Positions 9,703 through 20,481 of a DNA stretch of 64,000 bases are shown piece after piece (the first letter of the stretch is position 1; the number at the start of each line of letters is the position of its first letter). Below the pieces are notes generated by a model that saw only the letters and a program-made list of their open reading frames with translations, searched no databases and was not told the DNA's origin. The stretch is from Linum tenue (Eukaryota; Streptophyta; Magnoliopsida; Malpighiales; Linaceae), in the NCBI GenBank assembly GCA_946122785.1, contig CAMGYJ010000003.1, forward strand, positions 25,871,811 to 25,935,810. The letters run 5' to 3'. The translations under genes were made by a program, and so were the position numbers.

Positions 9703-10583
9703 CAAAGAACCTGATCTCCTTGAGTCTACTCGACAGCAAGGGTTTCAGCTTCAAAGGAAAAGGTGGAGTTGTGTATGTCTGCAAAGGTTCAAGGAAGGTG
9801 CTGAAGGGCGTGAAGCGTGGGACCTTGTATGCATTACAAGGGTCTGTGTTGTCTGGTTCTGCTGCAGTTGCATCGTCTCAGGTTCAACAGGAAGATATGA
9901 CCACTCTCTGGCACATGAGACTGGGGCATATGAGTGAACGGGGGATGCAAGTTCTATCGAAGAGGGATCTTCTTTGCGGGCACAAGGTGCAGAATTTGGA
10001 ATTCTGTGAGCATTGTGTGTTTGGGAAGCTACATCGCAGCAAGTTTCCCAAGAAGGGTATCCACCGGACGAAGGGGATACTAGATTACCTCCACTCCGAC
10101 TGTTGGGGTCCTTCACGAGTTGAATCCATTGGAGGCAGCAGGTATTTTCTGTCTATTATTGATGATTATTCGAGATTTACTTGGATTTTCATGATGAAGC
10201 AGAAAAGTGAGGCTTTCACGAAGTTCAAGCAGTGGAAGACATTGGTGGAGAATCAGACCGGGAAGAAGATCAAGAAGCTGCGAACGGACAATGGTCTGGA
10301 GTTCTGCAGTTCTGAGTTCAACGAATTCTGCAAGGATGAAGGGATTGCCCGTCATCGGACTGTTAGAGATACACCCCAGCAGAATGGCGTTGCAGAAAGG
10401 ATGAACCAGACATTGTTGGAGAGAGCACGGTGCATGCTCTCTAATGCTGGACTAGAGAGAAGATTCTGGGCAGAAGCAGTAAACATGGCGTGCTTCCTGA
10501 TCAACCGTGGACCTCACACAGGTATCGAGTGTAAGACTCCTTATGAGTGTGGTATGGTAAGCCTGCTGATTACTCTTCACTGA
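9699..10583 (+). pseudogene. GAG-pre-integrase and integrase of the Tork-like Copia
   Basis: The 294-residue frame has the H-H-C-C zinc domain (LWHMRLGHMSERGM, then CEHCVFGK) and the integrase core: HSDCWGP with the first Asp, KLRTDNGLEF with the second, and QQNGVAERMNQTLLERAR with the catalytic Glu. The triad is intact. The frame ends at a stop at 10581-10583 after TPYE, from a frameshift near 10550, so integrase is separated from RT. Confidence 0.9.
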
Positions 10584-10656
10584 AAGTTTTTGGGTGTCCT
10601 GTTTATTATCATGTGGATGAGGGTAACTGAACCCAAGGGCAAAGAAGGGTGTATTT

Positions 10657-12599
10657 GTGGGTTACGGAGATGGAGTTAAGGGATTTCGAGTCTGGTCACC
10701 TTCTGAGCATCGAGTTATACTTAGTAGAAATGTGATATTTGATGAGAAGTCTATGTTTAACCCCATGTTGAAGGTTACTGTTGTTGAAGGTAGCAGGAAT
10801 GTTGATAAACAGGTGGAGCTGCAAACTCTCAATGAGAGTGAGTTTGAGCACCAAGGTGGAGAAGATCAACATGATGAGGATGTCTCTGCAGAGCCAGAAA
10901 CTTCAGAGTCCAGTGCACGAGCTCAACAGTCTATTGCTTCCGGTAGACCGAAGAGAGCGACTGCAGGAGTACCTCCACAGAGGTATGGCTTCGAGGACAT
11001 GGTGGCGTATTCATTTCAGGTTGCTGAAGAAGTGGATGCAGGAGAGCCACAGTCCTATAGAGAAGCAGTTTCGGGTGGTGAAGCTGATCAGTGGCTTGCC
11101 GCAATGGGAGATGAGATGGAATCCCATGACAGGAATCAGACTTGGGAGCTAGTCAAACGACCACAGGGAAGGAAGATTGTTACAAACAAGTGGATCTACA
11201 AGAAGAAGGAAGGAATCACTTCTAAAGAGGGCATGAAATTTAAAGCTCGGGTGGTTGCACGAGGCTTCTCGCAGAGGGAAGGAGTTGACTACAATGAGAT
11301 TTTCTCACCAGTGGTCAGACATACTTCGATCAGAGTGCTACTAGCAATAGTGGCACATTATGACTTGGAGCTCGAGCAGCTAGACGTGAAGACAGCTTTC
11401 CTACATGGAGAGTTGGAGGAAGAAATTTACATGACTCAGCCAGAAGGATTCGAGGTTCCGGGAAAAGAAGACTATGTTTGTAAGCTGAAGAAGTCCTTGT
11501 ATGGACTTAAGCAATCTCCGAGGCAGTGGTACAAGAGATTTGACAGTTACATGCTTGAGCTGGGCTACAACAGAAGTCCATATGATTGTTGTGTATATCA
11601 CAGCAAGGCAGAGGATGGTTCGATGATATATCTAGTTCTGTATGTGGATGATATGCTCATAGCTGCGAGGTCAAAGTCTGATATCCAGAAGTTAAAGGGG
11701 CTTCTCAGTGCTGAGTTTGAGATGAAGGATTTGGGAGCTGCTCAGAAGATCTTGGGTATGGAGATTTACAGGGACAGGTCGAAGAAGAAGCTTTTCTTGT
11801 CACAGAAGAGCTACATCCAGAAGATACTGTCGAGGTTTGGCATGTCTTCAGCAAAGCCCTTAAATACTCCTAGTGCTTCAAATGTTCATCTATCCTCAGC
11901 TTATGCACCGCAGTCAGAGGCTGAGAAGGAGTACATGTCGAGAGTCCCATATGCTAGTGCAGTAGGTAGCTTGATGTACGCTATGGTATGCACTAGACCT
12001 GATCTTGCACATGCTGTTAGTGTTGTCAGCAGGTTTATGATACAACCTGGGAAGGAGCATTGGCAGGCTGTGAAGAGGATCTTCCGGTACCTTAAGGGTA
12101 CACCTGATGTGGGGATTAGCTTCGGAAGTGATACAGAGTGCTTGGTGTCTGGGTATTCTGACTCGGACTATGCTGGAGATGTTGACACGAGGAGATCGAT
12201 GACGGTTATGTATTCACTCTTGGGAGTTCTGTAGTGAGCTGGAAGGCAACTTTGCAGTCGGCGGTGACATTGTCTACTACTGAGGCAGAGTATATGGCGT
12301 TGACAGAAGCTGCTAAGGAGGGAATATGGTTGAAGGGACTGGTTGGTGATCTGGGTCTACATCATGATCAGGCAGTGGTGTATTGCGACAGTTTGAGTGC
12401 AATATGCTTGGCCAAGGATCAAGTCCACCATGAGAGGACTAAGCACATCGATGTGAGGTATCATTTCTTGAGGACAGAGAAGAGGATTAAGGTGAAGAAG
12501 GTTGGCACCGCGGATAATCCTGCTGATATGTTCACGAAGCCGGTTCCACATGGCAAGTTCCAACACTGCTTGGACTTGCTGAATGTCTTGAGTGGGTGA
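10657..12599 (+). pseudogene. Reverse transcriptase and RNase H of the Tork-like Copia
   Basis: The frame 10657-12234 covers the Copia RT: the NKWIYKKK start, KARVVARGFSQ, DVKTAFLHGEL, SLYGLKQSPRQW, the catalytic YVDDMLIA block near 11640-11665, and the connection region ending SDSDYAGD. A frameshift near 12200-12235 moves RNase H into the next frame (12234-12599), which carries [15 protein letters not shown] and the terminal NPADMFTKP. Each half is otherwise intact, but no single frame joins them. Confidence 0.93.
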
Positions 12600-12693
12600 C
12601 TCCGCCCTACGGGGCATTGATGGCGGGAGAGAGAGAAGGAGCAGAGTACATCAGAGATTTCAGAGGAAGAGGATTCAAGTCAAGGTGGAGATT

Positions 12694-13090
12694 TGTTGAT
12701 ATGACTTGAATCGGACTATCAGCCGCTACGACTGGTAACCGGGGGTCTCGCTGCCCGGTCAGCGAGTGGGGTCCAGGGCAACGCCCCCGGCCCACGGTGT
12801 ATGGGCTCAATGTTATTTGGGTTCTGGGCCTGGTCTGTAACCGTTTCCTTTGCTAGATTGGATTAGGTTTAGACCCACATGGAGAAGTACTATAAATACT
12901 TCTCATACTCCTCTGTAATCTGTAATCTCCTCGATATAGTGAAACTGGCTCTCTCTCGCCCGTGGACTAGCTAACACACATCGTGTTAGTGAACCACGTA
13001 AATGTGTCTGTGTTCTTTCGATTCTCGCTTTCGTATTCTTGCTTTGTCGATTCCGGCGATTTCCCGATCCGTAGCAGCGCGTTTATAACA
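12694..13090 (+). repeat. 3' LTR of the Tork-like Copia (397 bp)
   Basis: It differs from the 5' LTR by two substitutions and four deletions of 1, 6, 1 and 3 bp. It is followed directly by the AAGAT target-site duplication. Confidence 0.95.
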
Positions 13091-13095
13091 AAGAT

Positions 13096-14924
13096 AATAA
13101 TTGATAATATCAATGTCGCAACCACTAAAGATGTCATAGGGTAATTTTGGAAGAGATGAGTTGGCTATGTGTAGATAACCCAAGATACATGATAAGATTT
13201 GTGGGTAGAACAATTTGATAGTTAGGAACAATGTCTCTTTATTTCATACTAGCTAGTACATTGAGTTTTGGTATGGATTGTACTTGTTATCAACCTTCTA
13301 AACAATGTATATTTAGATATTTCGTTTCCTTATTTAAAGGAAGATAATCCGTAATTAACGGGAGGAGATTGGGAGCGGAACAAGGACGGGCCGGAAGACT
13401 AAAGAGCCAAAAGAGCACCAGCTAGGGTTTTATTTTTTTCCTTTTCCTTTGGCTTCCTCTTCAGCTTCTGTCTTTTTTTTGGTATTAATAAGTAAAGCTC
13501 AGCAGTCAGCACTTGGCTCCGCCCTTCACGGCCAGACTGCTGGTTAGGGGAAGGGAGGGAGAAGAACAAAGATTTCAAAGGTTTGAACCCGAGGAAGCTT
13601 CTTCCTTTCCCATTATTTTTATTATATTAGCATGCAACTTAATTAATAATTTGCCTCTCCCTGGCATTTTATTTTTTTAGCTTTCGAAATTTGAACATAA
13701 CGACATTAAAAATAAGAATAAAAACGTTAGGCTAGAATATTGTTTATAAGGGCCTAAAGATTACGACCCGCCATCTCATCCTGCATTGCTTATTAAAGCT
13801 CTTATAATAAATAATTAATTAATTACTGGTTGAGGGTTCAGTTTCTATTGGAAATAAAATAACAATAACATAGTTCAAATTCAAATTAAAAAAAAAAAGA
13901 GTTCAGTTTCTATTAATTGGAATGACAGGCTGAGCAGAGCAGATGCAGTTAGTTAATTACTTACACTTACCTTAAGTAGTCAGTGCCAATTAAGCAGGCA
14001 TTTAATGACGAGAAAGTATTAATATTCCTATTTTGACCAGGTAAAAAATTAATTAAGAGCTTTCGGATTATATTTGGCCATCTTCATCAAGAACTCCCAA
14101 GACTCGATTCATTTTTAGACGATTGACAAGCTAATCATGCAACGTAAATGAAGAGTACGTTGATACACTATATTAAGTTTTCATTCCAAAAGATATACGC
14201 AAGATGAATGTCGCACTTAAAAGTAGCATCTAAGTAATAGACGTAGCACAAACCAGAGCTCAATGTGTAGTGTTGGCTTGTAAAGTAAAAATTGAAATCT
14301 AATATTGGAATTTGTCTATAAATCTATAGAGGTGTAGGATTCATTTATGAGGGGTAAATAATTAATTGTTTTCCTTCAATTTTGATTTTTATTAGAGTTG
14401 GTAAACATTCACATAATATAGTTGGGATTTTAATACAATATCAATCGAGCTTTTTTCTACCAAAAAAAATTGAGCTTTCGTGGGAATGGAAAGGTTGATG
14501 GCGGAGAGCTTGTGGGCTGGTTCACATGGTTGAAAGAAAAGAAGAAGACATCTATGTTTATGGTTGGTGGCCCCTTCCCTTCCCTTTCCTTCGCCATCTT
14601 CCCCCTTTCCTTTTCATTCTTCTTTGGATCCTTCTTTTCATTTCCCTTTGGGGCTGATTGCTATTTATTTATTTATATTTTGGCTTTTGATGATCTCATT
14701 TTGTTTGCATTATAAAAAAAAAAAAGAATTTGATTTCATCAGCTACCACTAACTACTGTATGTATCATCTGCCCTTGGACAAAAGGAACACCCTCTGCTC
14801 CTCATGACCATTTTGCCCCTGGTCAAACCCTACATTCACAAGTCAAAACCTCCGTCGCAGTAAATTTCCATAACCATCCAAGCATATTTTGGGGCGGGCC
14901 GGGAATCACGGGATAGGATACTAT
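13096..14924. other. Intergenic, no gene recognised
   Basis: AT-rich sequence with polypyrimidine runs and short low-complexity stretches (CCCTTCCCTTTCC near 14575-14615). I saw no domain-bearing ORF, no TIR pair and no RNA gene. Short frames around 14470-14750 are pyrimidine-biased and unlikely to be genes. Confidence 0.4.
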
Positions 14925-15209
14925 GCTAACCCCTAAAGGGGTAGTCATTTTCGACACCCCCCATTTGATTGGTCCAAAGTATACTTAATTATCAGGCAAC
15001 TATTAATGGCTGGAGAAAATAAATATGGATGGAGAAAAGAATAACTGGCATATTAATTATGCACGGGAAGTGGGGCAATTTAGCTGGAACCATGGATGGA
15101 AAGAGTGGCGTTTCTACTCCCTTTCCATTTGTTTCTATTTCCGCTTCCCGTCTCTGCTATTTCCCATCGCCGCCGCGGTGGAGAACCATAGCTCTGGTTC
15201 ATCACTACA

Positions 15210-15452
15210 CGGCTGGCGGTGGTGGTCTCGGTGGCGGACGTGGCGGAGGAGCAAGCAGGTGGTGGTCTCGGTGGTGGTGGGGGCGGTAGAGGTGCAGGTG
15301 GTGGTCTCGGTGGCGGACGTGGCGGAGGAGCCGGTGGTGGATTTGGCATTGGGATTGGTGTTGGTGTTGGAGTTGGCGTCGGCAGTGGTGCCGGAGCTGG
15401 GAAAGGAGTTGGAGTTGGGAGTGGCTCTGGCGGAGACGGCGGCGGCAGATGA
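15210..15452 (+). pseudogene. Glycine-rich protein fragment inside the TIR element
   Basis: In one frame the stretch reads as a long Gly-rich tract: GGGLGGG and GGRGGG repeats, then alternating GIGIGVGVGVGVGSGAGAGKG, ending in a stop at 15450-15452. This matches the style of plant glycine-rich cell-wall proteins. The GC-rich composition contrasts with the AT-rich element around it, suggesting a captured gene piece. There is no clear signal peptide in the same frame and no evidence of expression. A low-complexity expansion is the alternative. Confidence 0.45.
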
Positions 15453-15532
15453 TTCGTTACTTGGCCGGCCGTCTGTTGATTTCTGGCAGATGTTCATATA
15501 TTACCATTATCATTATCATTATCTTGGCAATG

Positions 15533-16480
15533 TATATTGGTTATATTCTGAATTATTTTTATCACATAGAATGGTACATGTACAAATGGACTGGTACATG
15601 TACCAGTCCAGTGATACATGTACCAGTGGACTGGTACATGTACCAGTGGACTGGTACATGTACCAGTGGACTGGTACATGTACCAGTGGAGTGATAGATG
15701 TACCACAATACTGGTACGCGTTTATAACTTTTTCCAAACAACACAAATATTAAATAACGATGTTTCAAGTTGTGATATATTTACCACAGTACTGGTACAT
15801 TTACCAGTAGAGTGATAGATGTACCAGTATAGTGATCCCCTGTCAACTTCTATTTGTTGAATCCTGTTTTTTTTTCGTTTTATGAACTGTGCTCCATTTT
15901 TAAAGAACTGTGGTTGAGCGCGATAAATTATATAACGTATATTGGTTATATTCTGAATTATGTTTATCACATAGAATGATACATGTACAAATGGACTGGT
16001 ACATGTACCAGTCCAGTGATAGATGTACCAGTGGAGTGATAGATGTACCACAATACTGGTACGCGTTTATAACTTTTTCCAAACAACACAAATATTGAAT
16101 AAGGATGTTTCAAGTTGTGATATATTTACCACAGTACTGGTACATTTACCAGTAGAGTGATAGATGTACCAGTATAGTGATCCCCTGTCAACTTCTATTT
16201 GTTGAATCCTGTTTTTTTTTTTCGTTTTATGAACTGTGCTCCATTTTTAAAGAACTGTGGTTGAGCGAGATAAATTATATAACGTATATTGGTTATATTC
16301 TGAATTATATTTATCACATAGAATGATACATGTACAAATGGACTGGTACATGTACCAGTCCAGTGATAGATGTACCAGTGCACTGGTACATGTACCAGTG
16401 CAGTGATAGATGTACCAGAGTACTGGTACGCGTTTATAATTACCAACTGTTTTTCAAACAACACAAATATTAAACAAGAC
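15533..16480. repeat. Three tandem units (~405, ~347, ~200 bp) with 20-bp dyad minisatellite
   Basis: Units start at about 15533, 15938 and 16285 with TATATTGGTTATATTCTGAATTA. Each carries CTGGTACATGTACCAG minisatellite copies, then ACTGGTACGCGTTTATAA. Units 1 and 2 also share the segment from TTTCCAAACAACACAAATATT to GAACTGTGCTCCA. Unit 1 has several perfect 20-bp copies of CCAGTGGACTGGTACATGTA, where units 2 and 3 have fewer, which explains the length difference. The 20-mer is almost its own reverse complement, so both strands give similar reading frames; these are not genes. Confidence 0.9.
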
Positions 16481-16839
16481 ACCATAATAGGTAATTCCCA
16501 TCCATAGGATCAATAAAGTTGTTTCAACACGGGTGTCCGAAATGTAAACAAAGACCAAATTATCCTTCAAATTCAAATAACCAAATAGTCCACTAGAATC
16601 ATAAGCAAAAAAGAATCAGTTGGCGAAGGATGGCTGGGTCACTTGAGTAGCTGCAGTGAACAATGTTTCGTGTGCCTCAGAAGCTTTAACTGTCAACTCT
16701 TCAAGCATTAGGTTACTCTCGTCCTCGAGCATGTCTGTAACTATTTCCACAATCAAGCATTAGGCATCTCAGGACCAGTTCTCTTTGTCCTTGCCATTCC
16801 TGGTTTAATTGGAAGATAAGTCAATTCTACGAACTAACA

Positions 16840-17130
16840 AACGTACCAGTGTAGTGGTACTTTCAAGAACAAAAAATAAGTTGTAAATACCACTGCAGTG
16901 ATAGCCCTATAAACATAAACTTTACAACTAACTACCACTTTAGTGATATTTTAACGAATCCAGCGATAGACAATCATTAGCTTGTGAAGGATTTACGACT
17001 ATAATGCTAGATATACAACTATACTTACACATCTACCACTAGAGTGATATACCACACTACCACTACAGTGATAGAACTACCACAACAGTGATAGAACTAC
17101 CACTACTGTGATAGAACTACCACTGCACAA
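16840..17130. repeat. Dyad minisatellite (CCACTACAGTGATAGAACTA)
   Basis: About eight irregular copies of ACCACTRYAGTGATAG or ACCAGTGTAGTGGTA-like units. The best run is at 17040-17125, with a 19-20-bp period. The ACCACT/AGTGRT halves are inverted relative to each other. Confidence 0.8.
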
Positions 17131-17339
17131 GACAATCAAAAAATTTCATGCACTGCGCAAGACAATCAGAAAACAACATGCAATGCCGTAATGAAAGAGA
17201 CGACAACAATAAAAGAATTCGGAGTATACTTGCCTCAGTTTAGGATGAATTAAAGGGGAAAATCACGCCGGCGCCGCTATCGTTAAATATATAGCCTCTG
17301 TCGCAGCTATACTATCGTGGACGGGAATCGCTCAAGCGG

Positions 17340-17600
17340 GTTCGAAGTCGATGTAGCGGGGGGAAAGAGAGACGACTTCCGACGGGCCGACGGCTGTTTT
17401 GTGAAGGAGATGATGTTTAACGGCGGCGCCGAAGGGTTGCGAAGGGTTGCGAAGGGGTAGTGATGAGTCGGCGTCGAAGGGTTGCGGCGGGTGCTGAAGT
17501 CTATGGTTCGGGATGAAAGAGAGACGACTTCCGACGGGAGGGAGTGGGCGACCGCAGTTTGTGAAGGAGATTAGGGTCTACGGCGGCGATTTTATGAGTC
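17340..17600. repeat. GC-rich ~152-bp tandem duplication
   Basis: GAAAGAGAGACGACTTCCGA occurs near 17363 and again near 17515, each followed by GTGAAGGAGAT and TACGGCGGCG or TAACGGCGGCG. A shorter GCGAAGGGTT repeat lies between. It lies in the right half of the TIR element and could be a decayed captured exon; I recognise no protein. Confidence 0.65.
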
Positions 17601-17867
17601 GGCGGCGAAGCGTTCTTTGTGGGTTCTGGAGGCAGAGGTATAGAAGGGAAGGGGAACTGAAACGGTGAAAGTGAAAAAGGTAAGAGGGAATGAATTTTAA
17701 ATTATGGGTGGGGTCGCCACTTTTACTTCTTTCTCTTTTTCTATGCAATTAATTATCAATAATTACTAACTGTAAGCAATTAATCTTAGATTAGGACTAT
17801 CTACAATGGACCAATCAAATGATGGGTGTCGAAAATGACTACCCCTTTAGGGGTAGTCAGGCTAACC

Positions 17868-18740
17868 GGTCCAGGAAAGGAAACGTTTGTTTCATACGTT
17901 TGTCAGGTCATATGGCAACAAAAGGGTTAATTGGAAATTAACTTTTTAACATTTCTTGAAATTGGTATTGTGTTGTGGAACAATCAGTATTTTTAGATTA
18001 TTGTTGGATAGTCACTACGTAATTTTATTATACTTCCAAAAACCTTTGATGAAATCTTAACTTATTCTCCAAATTGCTTTTCACAACGATGAATGGACGA
18101 TATAAAAAAATAATAATTATGCTAAATACTTTAGCAACATGTTTTTCTACTTTTAGATCACCTACTTCTCCATAAACGTGTTTTTTATAAAGGTTGCAAC
18201 TCATTCCAACTTTCATTCAACGTAAAAAAAAAAACATAAATTGGTTTGTAAATAAGACGAAACGAGCGACTGAAAGTCCATGATAATCATACAAGCTAAA
18301 ATTATGCTTAATCTGAAATGTTATCGAAACCAAAGGACAAAGAATGTCCTCGACTTCAAGAAAAAATACGCACTTGTTATCCTCACGATAAATATGGGAG
18401 ATAGAAACCTCCTATTTGAGCAAGCAAATCTTAGAAACGGTGAACAATGGCGACATGTTGGTGGTCCAAGCGTCGATGCTCGATCTTGAGAAGTTATACC
18501 ACACATTTGGAGTCGAACTCAACAGGCGATTGTCGATATCACGAGCCTCGCACCAACTAAAGTCCTTCAAGATCGCCTCTCAATTTGGCTCGGGTTGATG
18601 GAGCGTATTATCGAGTTTGGCTGGCATAATACAAGCCCAACAAATGGAATTTTCCCTGGATATATATAAAACCTGAACACTAATATAATGGGTAACGGAG
18701 GACATGCTTTGTTTATTATCATAACTGAATTTGACAAGTT
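17868..18740. other. Intergenic, nothing recognised
   Basis: AT-rich sequence with short frames on both strands and no recognisable domain, TIR pair or RNA gene. Confidence 0.4.
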
Positions 18741-18777
18741 ATACATACATACATACATACATACATACATACATACC
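18741..18777. repeat. (ACAT)n microsatellite
   Basis: About nine uninterrupted ACAT units, next to the MITE that starts at 18779. Confidence 0.9.
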
Positions 18778-18778
18778 A

Positions 18779-19344
18779 TAGGCGGAGCTAGCCCTATTGG
18801 GTATTGTCCCAGGATATGGGTAAGTTTTGGGACGAAAAAAATACCCTATATATGATTATGCTACAACTTATTACTTGTTTATAAATTGAAATAAAACTAA
18901 TTTATTATACTATAAATGAAATCCCAATTGGAATAAAGACCTAATATGATCTTTGTTTTCTTCTTCTTATGCCTATTCGACTTATGCACATAAACCTTGA
19001 AGCAGTCCAGCCGCAACGACAATTCAGTAGTTTTGATTCTACTCGTTGCAACGGCAAGTGTAGAGAGTATTTTCAGTTTTGAACTATGTTCATATCAAAC
19101 TTCTAAATCAAATCGACAACTAGTTTACTAATTGTTGTTTAGTATGATACAATGAAATCGACTTGAGAATGTAGATAACGAATGTACTTTCCGTTTCTCT
19201 TGGAATATGAAAACAATGATTTCATTAGTCGATTATATTTTAATTTAATTATTTGAATATTATTAATTTTGATGATATTTATTAAACATTTATATATTTA
19301 TAAGATGACATGGGTAGTTTTAAATCTTGTCTTCGCCACTATTA
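18779..19344. mobile_element. MITE, GGCGGAGCTAG-type terminus
   Basis: The left end reads TAGGCGGAGCTAGCCC and the right end in reverse complement reads TAGTGGCGAAGACAAG, an imperfect TIR of a widespread plant MITE style. The left end resembles the terminus of the 713-1442 element. The interior is AT-rich with no ORF. Insertion beside a microsatellite obscures the TSD. Boundaries are approximate. Confidence 0.55.
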
Positions 19345-20200
19345 CATACATATTCAACTTTTTCTATAAATCATCCGTTTTCTCTTAACATATTTGATAG
19401 TCATAATACACATATACATTACATGAACTAGTGTTCATTTTTATTACTTCTCTTAATATTAGTGGTCTAAAATTATTTATAAAATTTCACTTTTATAATG
19501 TCTAATATTCTTGTGATTGGTAACACTAGTTTAAAATGACAAGGAGAAAAATATTATTAGTGTCTATTAATTTGAACATGAATTCAATTTACTATACAAA
19601 CCCTCTATTCGTATGCATATCAATATAACTGAAATACTTTAGTATAAAATAATGGGTATATCACATTATTCACTGGACACCAGCAGCAATGCACAAGCAC
19701 AAGTGAGATAGAAAGTTACCTCCGAACAAGAAAAGGTACGACTTTCACTATTTACGACTTACTTACTTACCGGATTCTGTTAACGCGTGCTTAACACTCA
19801 CCCGCTGGTTCGCTCCGTCGCTCGCCTTTACTCTTTTAATCATGTAATTAATTAACAAAATTCTCTTGTTCTCGCTTCCCGTCAAAAAAGCTCCTTAGAT
19901 TTACTGTTACATATTCCTCTTTTTCAGTTTTCCTCCTCTTCTTTTTCCTATGTCAGGCAAGGCAAGGCTGCTTCTTTCTTTCTTTCTCCTTTTTTTCTTG
20001 CTTTCCCTCCCTAGTTATTGCTGCTGCTTTCCTGTAAAACCTTTTTTAGTATTATTATTTACTGCTATGGGGGAGATGGGCCACGCAAGGGGATGAGCCT
20101 TGACACTTGTGAAATGTGAACTGTACTGCTGCATAGCTGTACTCTCCTTCTTCTTCTGTAGCTGTAGCCTTTCCTAGCCTTTATTACACTATTGTTTCAG

Positions 20201-20209
20201 TATATATAA
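20201..20209 (+). promoter_or_regulatory. Putative TATA box of the beta-galactosidase gene
   Basis: TATATATAA about 280 bp upstream of the start codon, preceded by a pyrimidine-rich region (19920-20010). This predicts transcription from roughly 20230-20240 and a 5' leader of about 245 bases containing a short upstream ORF. Confidence 0.5.
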
Positions 20210-20330
20210 CTGCTTCGGTTGGCAGTAGAGAGAGTCTGAAACCTTGTGAAAAAGCTTTTGCTTTGTGGTGTCCTTCCCCCCCAGATCAGCAAAGCCAGCA
20301 GCAACAGTAGTAGTAGAAGAAGAAGCATCA

Positions 20331-20363
20331 ATGAGTCTTGTTTCTTCTTCTCCTCTACATTAG
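20331..20363 (+). CDS. Upstream ORF in the beta-galactosidase leader
   Basis: An ATG 151 bases before the main start opens a 10-codon frame (MSLVSSSPLH) ending in TAG, not overlapping the main frame. If transcription starts at the TATA box at 20201, this uORF is in the leader and could lower translation of the main ORF. There is no evidence the peptide itself matters. The ATG context (TCAATGA) is moderate. Confidence 0.3.
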   Translation: MSLVSSSPLH

Positions 20364-20481
20364 TAGCCATTTCTTCGTTCTTCTGCTTCCTACTCTTGCT
20401 TTCTCACTTGGGTTCCAGTAGTGGGTTGAGGGGCAAAAAGGAGGGAGGGAAAAAGAAAAAAAAGGGGGGCAAATTTGAGGA

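Larger units (their letters stand above)
8196..13090 (+). mobile_element. Copia retrotransposon, TNT1/Tork-like, recent
   Basis: A 4895-bp complete LTR element flanked by identical 5-bp TSDs, AAGAT at 8191-8195 and 13091-13095. LTRs are 8196-8603 and 12694-13090, with TG...CA ends. A primer site, TGGTATCAGAGC, sits at 8606-8617 and a purine tract lies just before 12694. Domains follow Copia order: gag, zinc knuckle, protease, integrase, RT, RNase H. I count two substitutions and four indels (11 bp in total) between the LTRs, so insertion was recent. The coding part nevertheless has several frameshifts and stops, so this copy is non-autonomous. Confidence 0.97.
14925..17867. mobile_element. 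2.9-kb non-autonomous TIR element with internal minisatellites
   Basis: The inverted termini share ACCCCTAAAGGGG, then GTAGTCATTTTCGACACC, then CATTTGATTGGTCCA (left about 14929-14985, right about 17798-17856). GCTAACC stands outside both ends (14925-14931 and 17861-17867), a likely TSD, though its true length is uncertain. The interior holds a glycine-rich coding-like stretch (15210-15452), three large tandem units with dyad minisatellites (15533-16480), further CCACTRCAGTGATAG repeats (16840-17130) and a GC-rich tandem duplication (17340-17600). No transposase is present. The TIR core resembles that of the element at 40571-41309. Confidence 0.75.

Noticed and set aside
15494..16485. Many overlapping ORFs on both strands with repeated VHVPVDWYMYQ / TGTCTSPLVH peptides
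   Set aside because: They are products of a 20-bp self-complementary minisatellite; both strands and several frames give the same peptides, so they are not genes.
16840..17130. Regularly spaced repeats that look superficially like a CRISPR array
   Set aside because: Plant nuclear DNA, short irregular near-palindromic units without unique spacers of constant length, and no cas genes.
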